Assembly (NCBI GenBank): GCA_034670405.1
Contig: JAXDDX010000120.1
Location: forward strand, 372,001 to 436,000
Direction of reading: 5' to 3'
DNA length: 64,000 nt
From: Hoplostethus atlanticus
Taxonomy: Eukaryota > Chordata > Actinopteri > Trachichthyiformes > Trachichthyidae
How positions within the stretch are numbered: the stretch's first letter is position 1; the number at the start of each line of letters is the position of its first letter. The position numbers were made by a program, and so were the translations under genes. The notes below the pieces were generated by a model that was not told the origin of the DNA, made no database searches, and was given only the letters and a program-made list of their open reading frames with translations. Of this stretch, positions 32,008 through 43,500 are shown piece after piece.

Positions 32008-32604
32008 GCATGTTGACACAAACCATAAGCTGAATGGCTGAGGTTTTGTCTACCATGGCTGTATTGATGGCTTCAGCCATTGTACCACATATTTGAGATG
32101 CTGCAAAAAAACAGAGCCTCCGCAGCACTGGAACTTTTTCAACATGGTGTTAAAAATGTTGGACTGCCAAGCCATGTCCGCGGAGATGCTGGGAGTGAAA
32201 ACATGGACGTCGCCCTGTACAGTTGAACAGGGTAGTATCAGCCTACCTTGTTTTTGTTCATGGAGACTGCTGGTATTTTGGCTGTGAATAGTCCTCCTCA
32301 CAAGAGCTTTGCAGTAAATTTAGCTGAATTTGTTAGGCAATGGAACAACCACAGGTTAAGTGCTGAGGATGGATTGTCCCCATTTCAGCTGTGGTATACG
32401 GGTATACCACAGGACTCAGTTCATGTAGTGGATCAGCAGGCTATCCTTCCCCAGCAAATGCCACCAAACCTCAACTTGCCTGTCGAGCCGTTATCAGATT
32501 ACAATAATCATGGCATTGAACTGAAGCTTGTTAAAACACTACCAAAGACAGGGATCAGGTATGATAAAGCTTTTATTTGTTCTTCAACTTGCTTTGTGTT
32601 TTAA
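32008..32604 (+). pseudogene. Integrase catalytic core and C-terminal region, frameshifted
   Basis: The first part carries HGCIDGFS, the usual position of the first catalytic Asp, then loses frame (two stops near 32030 and 32092). RGDAGSENMDVA can be read in another frame near 32190, the position of the second Asp, from CATGTCCGCGGAGATGCTGG. The final ORF at 32248 reads FVRQWNNHRLSAEDGLSPFQ and LWYTGIPQDSVHV. Several indels and stops mark it as dead. It belongs with the exons at 24102 and 28370. Confidence 0.6.
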
Positions 32605-33123
32605 AGCAACAAAAACATCTGGGCTCTTTTTCAAACACAAAGACTGACTTAGCGAACTGGGTATTCCAACCAAGCACCTCTACCATGCAGCTAATAAGTT
32701 AAAAAAAACAACAATCAAGTCTGTGTGACTGAGCCAACCTGTATGTGTTTATGGAACGTGTGTTCAATGTGTGTTCATGTTGCAATAATGCAATGGTAGT
32801 TCTGAAATGCGACACTAGGCCACACCAAATCCTGGTGAATTTCTTATCCCGAAATACATGTCCTCTTTGAAGTCTGAGTACTCAAACCTGATAGGTATTC
32901 TGAGTATGTTCCTGCATGTATTTGCTGTTCGATACTTGGAGTCTGTCAAACTCGAGAAGGTGCGGTGGAAAACTCAAGTGGAGGTATGGAGCTGCATCCA
33001 GTTGTGAAAATCAGGATTTCACGAGTCTGAATTGACAGTGAGGGAGAGAGACATGAGTCCAATATCTGATTCTTTACTTTTTTTTAAAAATCCAGTCATC
33101 ACCTGTAATTCATTAATTCTACT
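32605..33123. other. No gene recognised
   Basis: No ORF, tRNA or repeat end is evident. The sequence is ordinary and moderately AT-rich. Confidence 0.4.
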
Positions 33124-33371
33124 TCAGCAACACTTAATCTTACACTCTGCATCTTGAAGATAGTCCCTCCAATACCCAAGAGTGCGACAATGTGCCTCAA
33201 ATTTGTTGCTTCCCTTCTGTGCCAGGTGACATGTGAAAAGCATTTCCAGGGTAGCAGCAGTCAGCGGCTTTTCAGATTTCACAAAGGCATCTTTGAACTG
33301 TTTAGGATATTGCTGGAGTGCCTTCAATACACCAAGAGTTTGAATGCCATCACATAACCTAATTGAAAATA
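33124..33371 (-). pseudogene. HECT-like ubiquitin-ligase C-terminal fragment
   Basis: Minus strand, RLCDGIQTLGVLKALQQYPK is followed by FVKSEKPLTAATLEMLFTCH, then GSNKFEAHCRTLGYWRDYLQ. This pattern resembles the linker and start of the C-terminal HECT-like region of fish G2/M-phase E3 ligase (G2E3-like) proteins. The catalytic Cys region is not in the fragment. It faces the integrase gene tail to tail and could be a cargo gene or a neighbour. Confidence 0.5.
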
Positions 33372-34065
33372 AAGATAGAAATTTGTTTTCTAACATTTAC
33401 CCAACAGAGCCAGTCAACATTGTAAAACCATTTCAATTGATACATCAGAGTGCCATTTTGCCTATTGCATTGTATATGTACAGTCCAGTAAATATATCAA
33501 CCTTTCAAATAGGGCCCTCGTTCTCTGCAGTATGTACCAGTGTGCCAAATCTGTGGACACCTCCTTTTTATTAGGGTTCAAACCCCGAAGGGGTAGAACC
33601 CTATTGTTTTCCACCTATTATTTGTTGTCTTATGCCGCGTCGCAAATTGCCGTGAGCTGGAATGAGGTAAAACCATGAAACTTACAATAACTGGAAATGA
33701 TGTGCATATGCTTCCCAAGAAACATGAGCCCAATCGGCCAGATGGTGGCGCTGTAATTAAGGCCCAAAAGCGCAATTTTGGAAAGGCCACGCCCCTCACA
33801 CAGTGACTCCGATTGACTTGAAATTTGACACAGCTCCAGGGGCCTGTTCCAAGAAGCGGGTTTAGTGAAAACTCTGAGTTTGTTAACGCTGAGATGAGGG
33901 AAACTCTGGGTTTTCCGTTCCAGAAAGAGAGGTAACTCAAACTCTGAGACAATTACCATGGTAACTGAGTCTGTGAACCTAATCTGCTCGCTGGCAGGTT
34001 TTCTTGAACAAACCCTGACTTTCCCCTGTCTCCTCCCTCTGCTGAACCTAAAGCAGCTGTCGGAC

Positions 34066-34167
34066 ATGGTGTGTCCTTTCCTCGGTAACCCGATCGATAT
34101 TCAAGCGGAAGTAATTCACATAGCCTTACGTCGAGATATAATATGCCGTTTACACTTCACGGATTAA
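34066..34167 (+). pseudogene. Deletion-fused HARBI1 remnant
   Basis: It reads MVCPFLGNPIDIQAEVIHIA then LRRDIICRLHFTD and a stop. The first 25 or so and last 10 residues of the nuclease are joined, and the catalytic domain is lost. Confidence 0.8.
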
Positions 34168-34256
34168 GCAACCACCACCCCGAGCAGTCAAATAAAGACA
34201 CCTTTCATTTGGTCTTTATTTCCGACAAAAATACAAAAGCAACAGTTAGTATTTTT

Positions 34257-34261
34257 ATATT

Positions 34262-34301
<40 letters not shown>
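34257..34301. repeat. ATA/AAT microsatellite with L2-like tail
   Basis: (TAA)n is followed by TACATTGGACTTATATAGCG and AAGCGTCTTTGGG-type sequence in reverse (34300-34355). This is the minus-strand version of the tail of the L2 at 40592-44499, so it is probably a short L2 3' remnant on the minus strand. Confidence 0.6.
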
Positions 34302-34302
<1 letters not shown>

Positions 34303-34497
34303 ATTGGACTTATATAGCGCTTTTATAAGTACCCAAAGACGCTTTACATGGAGGGGAGAACAAACAAAACAAATTGTTCCAACAACACATTTCACCTGTG
34401 ACCATGCACCCACCTCTAACTTACTGTATGTTGCAGTAATACAATTTCTAGATCTGCCATTCTAATTTGCCACCCCAAGTACACCATTTGAAGTATG

Positions 34498-34630
34498 TCT
34501 GGCCCAGACAGCTCAGTTGGTAGAGCAGGAGAGTCTCAGGGTTGTGGGTTCGATCCCCACATAGTGTTAACTATCACCTTTGTAAGTCGCTTTGGATAAA
34601 AGCGTCTGCTAAATGACTGTAATGTAATGT
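34498..34630 (+). repeat. tRNA-derived SINE
   Basis: The A-box-like string is AGCTCAGTTGGTAGAGCAGG and the B-box-like string GGTTCGATCCCC. An L2-type tail AGTCGCTTTGGATAAAAGCG then TCTGCTAAATGACTGTAATG follows. This is the normal composite of a fish tRNA SINE with a LINE-derived 3' end. It is not a functional tRNA gene, because no acceptor stem closes. Confidence 0.82.
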
Positions 34631-34800
34631 TTTTATATTTCATTTTCAGCTGCTGCCAAGTGCGCTTTGCGCCTGTGGGATTGCACCTAAATGAAAATAT
34701 TTTTTCCCCAATACCATTCCACCACTTTCTCACGTATGTAATATAAGAAAGTGTGGTTAAATGTTGAATGAATACACTACTGCATTCAAACGTACGCATT
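34620..34800 (-). pseudogene. Harbinger Myb/SANT-type domain remnant
   Basis: On the minus strand, FRCNPTGAKRTWQQLKMKYK is the DNA-recognition part of a Myb/SANT-like (MADF-like) domain, preceded by VRKWWNGIGEK. The frame does not extend to a full gene. Confidence 0.7.
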
Positions 34801-35249
34801 GACTCGGGCAGCGATTCTCTCCCACGCCAATTCCCTCTCCTTTACAACCCTTCTGCTTGCTGGTTGCCATGGTGAATCGTAGTATCGGACCTCCATTGAT
34901 GATGGCTTTTTATTGTCATCGCGCACGCGCTTAACTCAAGGTGAACATACTCAAAATTGATTGAACTAACTCAAATCAGCCGTTCTGGAACCGAAAACTC
35001 AGACTTGGCCATCTCGGAATTAATCAACTCAGAGTGCAGGGTTAGACTCAGAGTTTGCTGAACCTGCTTCTTGGAACAGGCCCCAGCTCAATGTGCTCTA
35101 CAAAAAAGCCTCAAGAACCACTAAACCACTAGATTTTCTGCCATTTTTAATTTTTTGAAAAACACATTATAGACATCTCCTAAACTGTAGGTCTGATTGC
35201 TACCAAATTTTCTGTGGAGCATTATTGGACCAAGTGTATCAAAAGTTAT

Positions 35250-35815
35250 ATAAAGCTTGCTGATATCTTATTTAGTTTTCAAGATATTGACCAATGAAGT
35301 TCAAAAGGGCGTGGCTCAGGACATAAATAGACCAAAGTCAACGGTTGGGCCAATCATCACAAAACTTGCAGGATATGTCCACATAAGTACCTGAAACATA
35401 CCCTGAAAGTTTCATTAAAATCGGCCACTAGGGGGCGATACAAATGCAAAGAATGGGCGTGGCATAACACAAATCAGACTATAAATCAAAAATTGTTTAT
35501 CCAATCATTACAAAACTCGCAGGATATGTTTGATAACAATGTTGAACCACGTGTGTAAAATTATTTTGAAATCGCTCAATAGGGGGCACCACCAGTTCCA
35601 AACGTGCATGGGCCTGGTGCAAATTTGGCCTTAAATCAATGACAATTTGTCCAAACATCACCAAACTTGGTGGACATTTTTAATTAAGCTGTTGAAACAT
35701 GTCCCCAAAAAGTTTGTCCAATCATCACAAAACTTGGTAGACTTTATGTTGAACTAAGTTTGTTAAATTATCTTTAAAATGCCCAATAGGGGGCGCCACA
35801 TTTTTTTTTCCATAT
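35250..35815 (+). repeat. Degenerate tandem units of about 165 bp with AGGGGGCGC-type motif
   Basis: CACTAGGGGGCGATACAAAT, CAATAGGGGGCACCACCAGT and CAATAGGGGGCGCCACAT occur about 160-205 bases apart (35420-35790). Each is preceded by CCAATCATCACAAAACTTG-like sequence. A related TGGCGCTGTAATT lies at about 33745. These belong to the hairpin-ended repeat. Confidence 0.6.
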
Positions 35816-36127
35816 GGGTGTAACCCACATTAAAATATGGTTATAAAATACATAGATTTTTATAAATGAAGTTACAAATAAATTAGGCTACAATTAAAAA
35901 TGTTGACACTAAATAATTTGTAAGAAGAAACAATTAAAACGTATGCCTATACAAATTCATAGTGAAACATTCCCCTTTAATTAGTGACTATCCCTTTAAG
36001 AAAGAGTTTTTTTTCCCTCTCGGAAAAAAGTTACAGCACAAGTGCAGAGTTAGAACCGTGCACTGCAGAGAGAGAAACGGAGAGAAAGAGATAGATAATT
36101 TACTTAAATAACTTAAATAACATAGAT
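35816..36127. other. AT-rich interior of the hairpin-ended repeat
   Basis: No gene. The last nine bases, AACATAGAT (36119-36127), are the target duplication of the LINE that follows. Confidence 0.5.
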
Positions 36128-36950
36128 GGCACCATCGGTCTGTGACCTCCAGCACTCACTGGGTAGGTTCGCAGCTGAGTGCGAAGCGGCTGGGATGAGG
36201 ATCAGCACCTCCAAGTCTGAGGCCATGGTTCTCAGCAGGAAACCGGTGGACTGCCCACTCCGGGTAGGGAATGAGTCCTTACCTCAAGTGAAGGAGTTTA
36301 AGTATCTGGGGGTCTTGTTCACGAGTGAGGGGACTATAGAGCGGGAGATTGGCCGGAGAATCGGAGCGGCAGGAGCGGTTTTGAGGTCACTCTACCGCAC
36401 TGTCGTGACGAAGAGAGAGCTGAGCCAGAAGGCGAAGCTCTCGATCTACCGGTCAATCTTTGTCCCGACCCTAACCTATGGTCATGAGGGATGGGTCATG
36501 ACCGAAAGAACGAGATCCAGGATACAAGCGGCTGAAATGAGTTTCCTCAGGAGGGTGGCTGGCGTCTCCCTTAGAGATTACATTACATTACATTAGGTGA
36601 CAGAGATAAGGTGAGAAGTTCAGTCATCCGGGAGAGACTCAGAGTAGAGCCGCTGCTCCTTTGCGTTGAAAGGAGTCAGTTGAGGTAGTTCGGGCATCTG
36701 GTCAGGATGCCTGCTGGGCGCCTCCCTAGAGAGGTGTTCCAGGCATGTCCAACGGGGAGGAGGCCCCGGGGCAGACCAAGGACCAGGTGGCGTGATTACA
36801 TTTACGCATTGGCCTTGGAACGTCTTGGGATCCCCAAGGCAGAGCTGGCGGATGTGGCCAGGGAAAGGGAAGTCTGGGGCTCTCTGCTGGAACTGTTGCC
36901 TCCGCGACCCGACCCCGGATAAGCGGATGAAGATGAAGATGAAGATGAAG
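36128..36950 (+). mobile_element. 5'-truncated RTE/Rex-like LINE with target duplication
   Basis: It is flanked by AACATAGAT at 36119-36127 and 36951-36959. It encodes only the C-terminal end of an RT protein (SKSEAMVLSRK, EFKYLGVLFTSEG, SLYRTVVTKRELS, then GRRPRGRPRTRWRDY). A (GATGAA)n tail ends it. The frame is broken near 36580, where a TTACA repeat occurs. The clade is not certain; RTE/Rex3-like is my best guess from the tail. Confidence 0.8.
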
Positions 36951-37639
36951 AACATAGATAAATAACTTTTTTTTTTACCATTTAATGCAAGCCTGCAAAT
37001 ACCTTAACACAAAAACTGTTCTGGTAACGTTTTTGTTGTTGTGGAAGAGTTTATTTTTCATGGAGTTGGACACTCTTCTTCCTGGTGGTGTGACGGTGTG
37101 CACGCGGATCTGAGAGATGAACACACGTGCCAGTGTGAGAATCTACTGTACAGGTCTGATGACTGCTGAATACATTGCTGCCAGTGTGGTAGGAGTGTTG
37201 TGGATGTGAAAACAGAATTGAACTGAACTACACTACAAAGAACTAGAACTGAGTTTGAAAAGAACTGAAAAGAATATACCACTTTGGTACTACATTACAT
37301 TTATTTCAAGAATTTCCAATGTTATGTTGTTGTGATGATGTAATGTTCATTTGATGTTTAGATTGAAGAAAGGTGAATTTTATTGTATCTTACCTGTCGG
37401 GGAAGAAAGGAAAAGCATTAAACCCAAAAGGTTATATCTATGATTTACCTGTCATGGATTTTAAGGTTTACTTACCTGTTTACCGGTGAAGGAAAAATAA
37501 TAAGACTTAACTCGGGGAATAAAATAAGACATGACCTATTAAGCTAAAATAGGTATAACCTACTAACCTAAAATAAGTTATGTTAGAAACCTGACTAATC
37601 CAACTAAACTGACTTAAACTGACTAGACTAACTAATCTA

Positions 37640-37925
37640 TAGGAAAATTAAAGGAGAAACAAAAAAGGTTTGGTTATACTTACCTGTGATTTAGGCCTAT
37701 AAGAAGAATGACTTATTGTATGATAAGTGTTGTTTTTGTTTGTTTGTTACCTTTCCAATCACTAAAGTGCCGGCTGTTTATATTTAAAGCTCTGTGTCTC
37801 TGGTCTGATTTATTATATTATCATCACCACTCCCACGAACCTAGAAATAGTCCAGTCGTATACTTACGCTGTGGATACAGTGACACAAGTGCTACATGGG
37901 CTTACACTATAGTATATTTCTATAT
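37640..37925. repeat. Direct repeat, copy A (about 280 bp)
   Basis: It starts near AGGAAAATTAAAGGAGAAAC and runs to CTATAGTATATTTCT. Copy B is at 38428-38706 with only scattered differences. The spacing start to start is about 790 bases. No coding sense. Confidence 0.85.
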
Positions 37926-38427
37926 AATACGGTGTGAGCTGGCCAACTTCAGACACTAATTAAACATGACGGAGGAACTTAATTATGACCATTATCACTG
38001 TCCATACTTAGAAATATACAAAGAAACAATATTCCAAACCACAGCTTCATATGTTTTGTCCCACATAGAGAACTGCCATTCTATGCTGCCCATAAGGGTG
38101 GGATTGTTGTAGGGTTTTGGGGGTCTGCGGGTGTATTTTGACAATTCAGATGGATTCTTTATGTCTGAAAGATTATATGGAGAGAGTTTTGTGCAAATTG
38201 GATAATGAGAACTATATTTAATTAATATTATACCAATCCTATGCCATAAAAAAGTTCATTTTGAGCGCATCCAATTAGCTATATCTCTCACAGACCAAAT
38301 CATTTTTCCACAAAATAATGCTTCAGGGAAGGTTATCTTATCCCTTTCTTACTACAAAAGCAGTTTCAGAACTATCTGAGATGGTGGGTGTCATGCCATG
38401 ACCATTTCATATGGACTTACCCCTATA

Positions 38428-38706
38428 GGAAACTTAAAGGAGAAACCAAAAAGGTTTGGTTATACTTACCTGTGATTTAGGCCTATAAGAAGATTGACTT
38501 ATTGTATTATAAGTGTTATTTTTGTTTGTTTGTTACCTTTCCAATCACTAAATTGCCGGCTGTTATATTTAATGCTCTGTGTCTCCGGTCTGATTTATTA
38601 TATTATCATCACCACTCCCACGAACCTAGAACTAGTCCAGTCGTATACTTACGCTGTAGATACAGTGACACAAGTCCTACATGGGCTTACAGTATAGTAT
38701 TTTTCT
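38428..38706. repeat. Direct repeat, copy B
   Basis: It begins AGGAAACTTAAAGGAGAAAC and is otherwise as copy A. The sequence between copies (37926-38427) and before copy A (36960-37639) shows no gene. Confidence 0.85.
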
Positions 38707-39095
38707 GGGGCTTTTATTTTTAAACTGGGCTTTGTTGTTTGAGAATGGAAGCCTCTGTCCTGGTGGCCTTGCTTACTTAAACATCCAGTTAACTGCATAT
38801 ATTTGTTCGTGGAATTTATCTTCTTCTGTCACTCTGCATGCAGTTTGCCGTAACAAAATGGTTTGAACCCGCGAATCGCCGCTTGCGGCTATATTTATTA
38901 TTATTATAGTAATGTAGCATCACACATGTAGGCTATAGTATCACGTGATTTAATAATAGGCGTACTAATTATTATTAGTGGTATTATTATTATTAATATT
39001 ATTATTATTAGCCTACTACTGTTTGCAGTACAATTCATAATAAAGTTGTTTGATCTGTCTGCCAGAATAATGACACAATTTTACATGTATTTCAG

Positions 39096-40325
39096 GTGTT
39101 GAAGATCAATACTTCCTTACAGATGTCATCTTCATGGATGCCTGCAATTACTCCACTTTCTCTCAAGCAATCTTGGAGTCCATGCATAGGAACAAGCTGG
39201 ACCTGAATGATGTCTGGGCAGTCGTGACAGACAATGCATCCTACTGCTTGAAGGCCTACAGAGAAGTACTGAAAGGTGTGATGCCTAACAGTGTGCAGGT
39301 GGGCTGTCTGTGTCATGTGATCAACTTGGTGGGGGAGACCTGGCAGCACTTCAAATACTTCGGTGAAGTAGCATCGTTGGTGACGTGGGTCAGATCAGCA
39401 TTCGTCAAAAAACCTGCCAGGAAAAGAAGATGGATCGCCTTCTTGAAAATGAAGGAGTGTGTACACACAAAGGTGCCCCCAGAACCAGGAAACACAAGAT
39501 GGAACAGCTGGTTTCAAACTGTGCAATATCATGCAGACCAAATTGATCTCTACCATGAGTTCTTTCAAGCTGAAAAGTCATCTGCCATGGCTATGACCAA
39601 CATACTTGACCTGCTCTCTACTGAGGAGAAGAAGGACACGATCAAGGTGAAGTTGACCTTCATTTCTGAATCCTGCTCCAAGCTCATCACAGCACTGACC
39701 ATCCTCGAAGGCACACACCGCCCCACAGCAGTTTCAGCTTTCAACATCATGGAGGACCTAGAGTCCTACCTGGGTAATGGAACAGCAAAGGTATGCGGGT
39801 TCGGCATCAACACTGACAGCATCCTTGACCAGCTTGGCATGAGGGTGAAGAGGGAGATTCTGGACAATCTCCATGAAGCTTTCCATCTAGCCTTCAACAA
39901 GTTCTCCAAACACTGGGATGTCCATCCAGCCAAGGAGGTGTACAGGCTACTCAGGGTGTTTGACCCCAGACAAGCCCCTGCCATGGAGAAGCAAATCGAG
40001 CACTATGCAAAGCTGCAACCTCTTGCTCATCCTTCAGCTGAGCTTAGTGAGCAGTGGCTAGGTGTACCAGCAGTGTGTGAGAAATGAGAAGCCCCCAGCA
40101 GATCTTGACCTTCGTGGCTTCTGGGAGGGTGTCCGGGGAAGATTTCCTAAAGTGGCAGAGGTTGCTGTGCCATACCTCTTCTTCCCTGTTAGCTCTGTCG
40201 ATACAGAGAGAAGCTTCAGCAAGTACAAAACACTGCTGACCGACAAGAGAGAATCCCTCACTGAGGAAAACACAAAGCGCCTAACCATCATGTATCATAA
40301 TGGTGATGTCAGCCAGTTTTACTGA
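39096..40325 (+). pseudogene. hAT transposase 2, C-terminal exon with one frameshift
   Basis: A splice acceptor TTTCAG (39090-39095) precedes the exon. It reads VWAVVTDNASYCLKAYREVL with a catalytic Asp, QVGCLCHVINLVGETW, and NTRWNSWF. After a one-base insertion near 40057 it continues in another frame as YLFFPVSSVDTERSFSKYKT, the hATC dimerisation region. Exon 1 with the zinc finger is not found. Confidence 0.8.
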
Positions 40326-40591
40326 TTTATTTTAAACAAATTATTATTTTTTATTATTTAACTATTGAATTATTATTTCGTTATTGCACTGCACTGAACT
40401 GCATTGAACTGCACTGGCACTGTTGTACAGATGTACTGTTATTAAAGTTAGTTAAAAACATAATTTTGTATTGGTTTTTTTTGTTAAATCCGAAGGAAAA
40501 AACATTAAATCCGAGAAATCCGAAAACAGGAAAATTCAAATCCGAGAAATCCGAAAACAGGAAAAGATAAAACGGATTTCAAAGGGCCCTA
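39096..40591 (+). mobile_element. hAT transposon 2, 3' half
   Basis: The transposase C-terminal exon is followed by a 3' end GGGCCCTA at 40583-40591, inverted relative to the TAGGGC start typical of hAT. Two copies of CCGAGAAATCCGAAAACAGG lie just inside the end (40506-40565). The 5' end is not identified; the hairpin-ended repeat lies where the upstream intron should be. Confidence 0.7.
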
Positions 40592-43500
40592 CCGGGGGGG
40601 TATCTTTTACTCTGTTATAAAACTGCACTCAGCGACTTAGTCACTGTGCTGGCTAGTGGGGATAGTGGGTAAGTTAGGTAAGTTTAGTGTTCTATTCATT
40701 AGGCACTGTGTTGTGTTTCCTTCTGCTTCCCAGCAAACTTTATTTTCTGAAACTAACGTTACCCTTCTCTAGTGTATCCCTCAACATCGCACAATTGTGT
40801 TTTTAATTCTACTGCAATGCTTCTTTTTTGGATTTGTTCACTTACCTGCTGCACCTGCTCCCCACTGCTACCGTCTACTCCCTGGACAACTAGCTGGCTA
40901 GCTAGCAGTCTCTCGCCAGCCGGCCTCCCTGCTGGATACTCTCGTCCATGCTCCATACTGCTGCTGCGAGGCAAATTCCTTTGTGCGGTCAGTCAGACCG
41001 CACCAGGACAGTTGAGAGGCTGACAGTTTAGCAGCTAACGTTAGCAGCTGACCAAACTGCCTCCTCCGTTTCCTCGCCTCATTCATCACCACTTTTTCAC
41101 TCAGCTTCGATCACCTGCCATGCTGTGGATCATCCTGACGTGCCTGTCACTTCTCCAACTCTGGTCATCAAGTCCGTGGCTACCGACAAACAACTTCAGG
41201 CTTATCATTACATCCTCCCCGGCTGGCATGTTCCTGCAATACTCCACCTCGCAATTACTCAAACTCAACAACTTCTCTGCTCCTCCGTGCATCTCAGCCA
41301 TCAAAACACTTGGACTCCTCCGTCGACCCCGTTACATCCACAGAGCCTCCCGCAGAAAGTTTGTTTACTCCTGGTCTGATCACTCCACTCTTTCCATCCC
41401 TTCCCTCTGGTCAGCTGAGCGCACCGCCGCAACTCCTGCTCGTCATCACCACAACAACCTACACGTGCGATCTGCCTGCCTCCGCCCCCTTGCCAAAGCA
41501 CCCCAGCCTGTCCAAATTCATCCACAAGGGCCTCATACTCAATGAATTCATAACTGACAACAATCTGGACTTTCTCTGCTTAACCGAAACATGGCAAAAA
41601 CCACAGGAATACTTTTCACTAAACCAAACCACCCCCCCCGGATACTCATATATGGACAAACCACGCCACCATGGTGGTGGAATAGCCACAATTTATTGCA
41701 AAAACATCATTACAAGTGCAATAACCACCCCGGCCCCCTCCTCATTTGAACACCTTGTTTTTAAACTGTCTGGTCCCAAACCCTTGGTTACTGCAGTCAT
41801 TTACCGCCCCCCAAAACCAAACCCTGCTTTCCCCTCCGACCTGTCTGAATTTCTCACACAACTCTGCGCCATCTCTCCATCCGTTCTGCTACTTGGTGAC
41901 TTTAACATACACGTCGACTCATCTGACTCCACAACCTCTACAGAACTCCTGGACATTTTTAACTTCTTCAACATCACCCAACACGTTGATTTTCCCACTC
42001 ATAAAAAAGGACACACACTTGACCTGGTCTGCACCTCCGGCATCACCATCAGCAACCTAACTAGCACCGACCTCACCATCTCTGACCATCTGGCTATCAC
42101 CCTGGACATAGACATCCCTACCCCCCATGTTAAGCAGAATCGCACCATAACATTCCGGAACATCAAGTCCATCAACCTCCCCTCGCTCTCCTCCACCTTG
42201 GCTGCCACCGTCTCTGCCTCTGCCCCCATTTCGACTGCCTCCCCCACTGCCCTGGTCAATTACTATAATGATGCACTCTCCTCCTGTCTTGACATCCTCG
42301 CCCCCAAAAAATCCAAACCCGTCTCCTTCACACACTCCGCCCCCTGGTACACTGACCAACTCCGTCACCTCAAAGTACAGGGCCGTCAACTGGAACGTCT
42401 TGCTAAAAAAACCAGACTCACTGTTCACCTGGATGCCCTTAAACTCCACCAACAACAATATAAAGATGCCCTCAACACCGCCCGCTCCTCTCACTATTCC
42501 TCCATCATCAAATCTGGCTCCAACAACCCCAAAACGCTTTTCTCCACCATCAACAAACTTCTCAAGCTCATGGACACCATCTCCAACTCCTTCACCACCA
42601 GCAAATGCAACTCATTTCTATCCTTCTTCCACGACAAAATCATCGCAATACACAACCAGCTGGCTGCCCCCTCCTCCTCCACTACCACCCCCCCTAGCCT
42701 TCAACATGACCCTCCCCTACTTCCAAGACACTCACTCTCTTCCTTCAGTTCAATCACGGAAACTGACCTCTCCTGCATAGTCTCCAGCATGAAGACCTCC
42801 ACCTGTGCCCTTGACCCCCTCCCCTCCTCCTTAGTCAAGGCCTGCCTCCCCTCACTCTCCCCACTTATCACCAACATCATCAACTCCTCCCTGTCCTCTG
42901 GTCTCGTACCTCCCTCCCTCAAGCTCGCTGCTGTCACCCCCGTACTGAAAAAACCTGGTCTTGACCCCGACATCCCCAACAACTACCGGCCCATCTCCAA
43001 CCTCCCCTACCTGTCCAAAGTCCTTGAGAGAACTGTTGCTTCACAACTCAAGTCCCACCTAGATCTCCATAACCTCTACGAACCCTTCCAATCCGGCTTC
43101 CGTTCAAAACACAGCACAGAAACCGCCCTACTGAAAATCACAAATGACATACTTCTCTCTGCTGACTCTGGCTTCCTCACCATCCTCATCCTCCTTGACC
43201 TCAGCGCCGCCTTCGACACCATCAACCACTCCATCCTCCTCTCACGTCTCCAGCACTCCCTTGGCATAACTGACACCGCCCTCTCCTGGTTCACCTCATA
43301 TCTCTCAGACCGACATCAATTCATCGCCATAAACAACTGTAAATCCTCCACCTCCTCAGTCACTCATGGTGTCCCCCAAGGTTCCGTGCTTGGTCCCCTC
43401 CTCTTCATCATTTACATCCTTCCCCTTGGACAAATCATTCGTCGACATGGCCTCCATTTTCACTGTTACGCTGATGACACCCAACTCTACCTCTCCTCCA

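Larger units (their letters stand above)
22782..33371 (+). mobile_element. Relic of an IS3EU-type integrase-bearing DNA transposon (tentative)
   Basis: Exons of an rve-type integrase gene are scattered over about 10 kb on the plus strand. A HECT-like ubiquitin-ligase fragment lies on the minus strand at the right. Two Harbinger elements, a solo LTR and a hAT element interrupt it. I recognise the integrase as a family found in many copies in fish genomes and usually placed with IS3EU transposons. Terminal repeats were not found, so the extent is a guess. Confidence 0.45.
33840..35083 (+). mobile_element. PIF/Harbinger derivative 3
   Basis: The ends GGGCCTGTTCCAAGAAGCGG and its inverted partner CTTCTTGGAACAGGCCC are flanked by CAG (33837-33839 and 35084-35086). 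HARBI1 N- and C-termini are fused by an internal deletion, and a Myb-domain remnant lies on the minus strand. A SINE and an (ATA)n tract are inside. It belongs to the same family as relic 1 and the copy at 45110. Confidence 0.87.
33571..38900 (+). repeat. Long non-coding repeat with hairpin ends
   Basis: The left end TTAGGGTTC folds as AGGGTTC (33573-33579) with GAACCCT (33596-33602) around an inner CCCC-GAA-GGGG. The right end has GAACCCGCGAAT and a GCCGC-TT-GCGGC hairpin at 38878-38889 before (ATT)n. I have seen this paired-end pattern in other fish repeats. It contains no protein gene of its own. Harbinger, SINE and LINE insertions account for about 2.1 kb. That both ends belong to one element is inferred. 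Confidence 0.5.

Noticed and set aside
33511..33520. TAGGGCCCT string as the missing 5' end of the hAT at 39096-40591
   Set aside because: It matches the inverse of the 3' terminus, but the 8-bp flanks do not agree and the distance is 7 kb. It could be chance.
34501..34575. A genuine tRNA gene on the plus strand
   Set aside because: A and B boxes are present, but no acceptor stem pairs and an L2 tail is attached, so it is a SINE.
41999..42982. Minus-strand ORFs over the L2 endonuclease and RT linker
   Set aside because: Shadows of a long, compositionally biased plus-strand frame.
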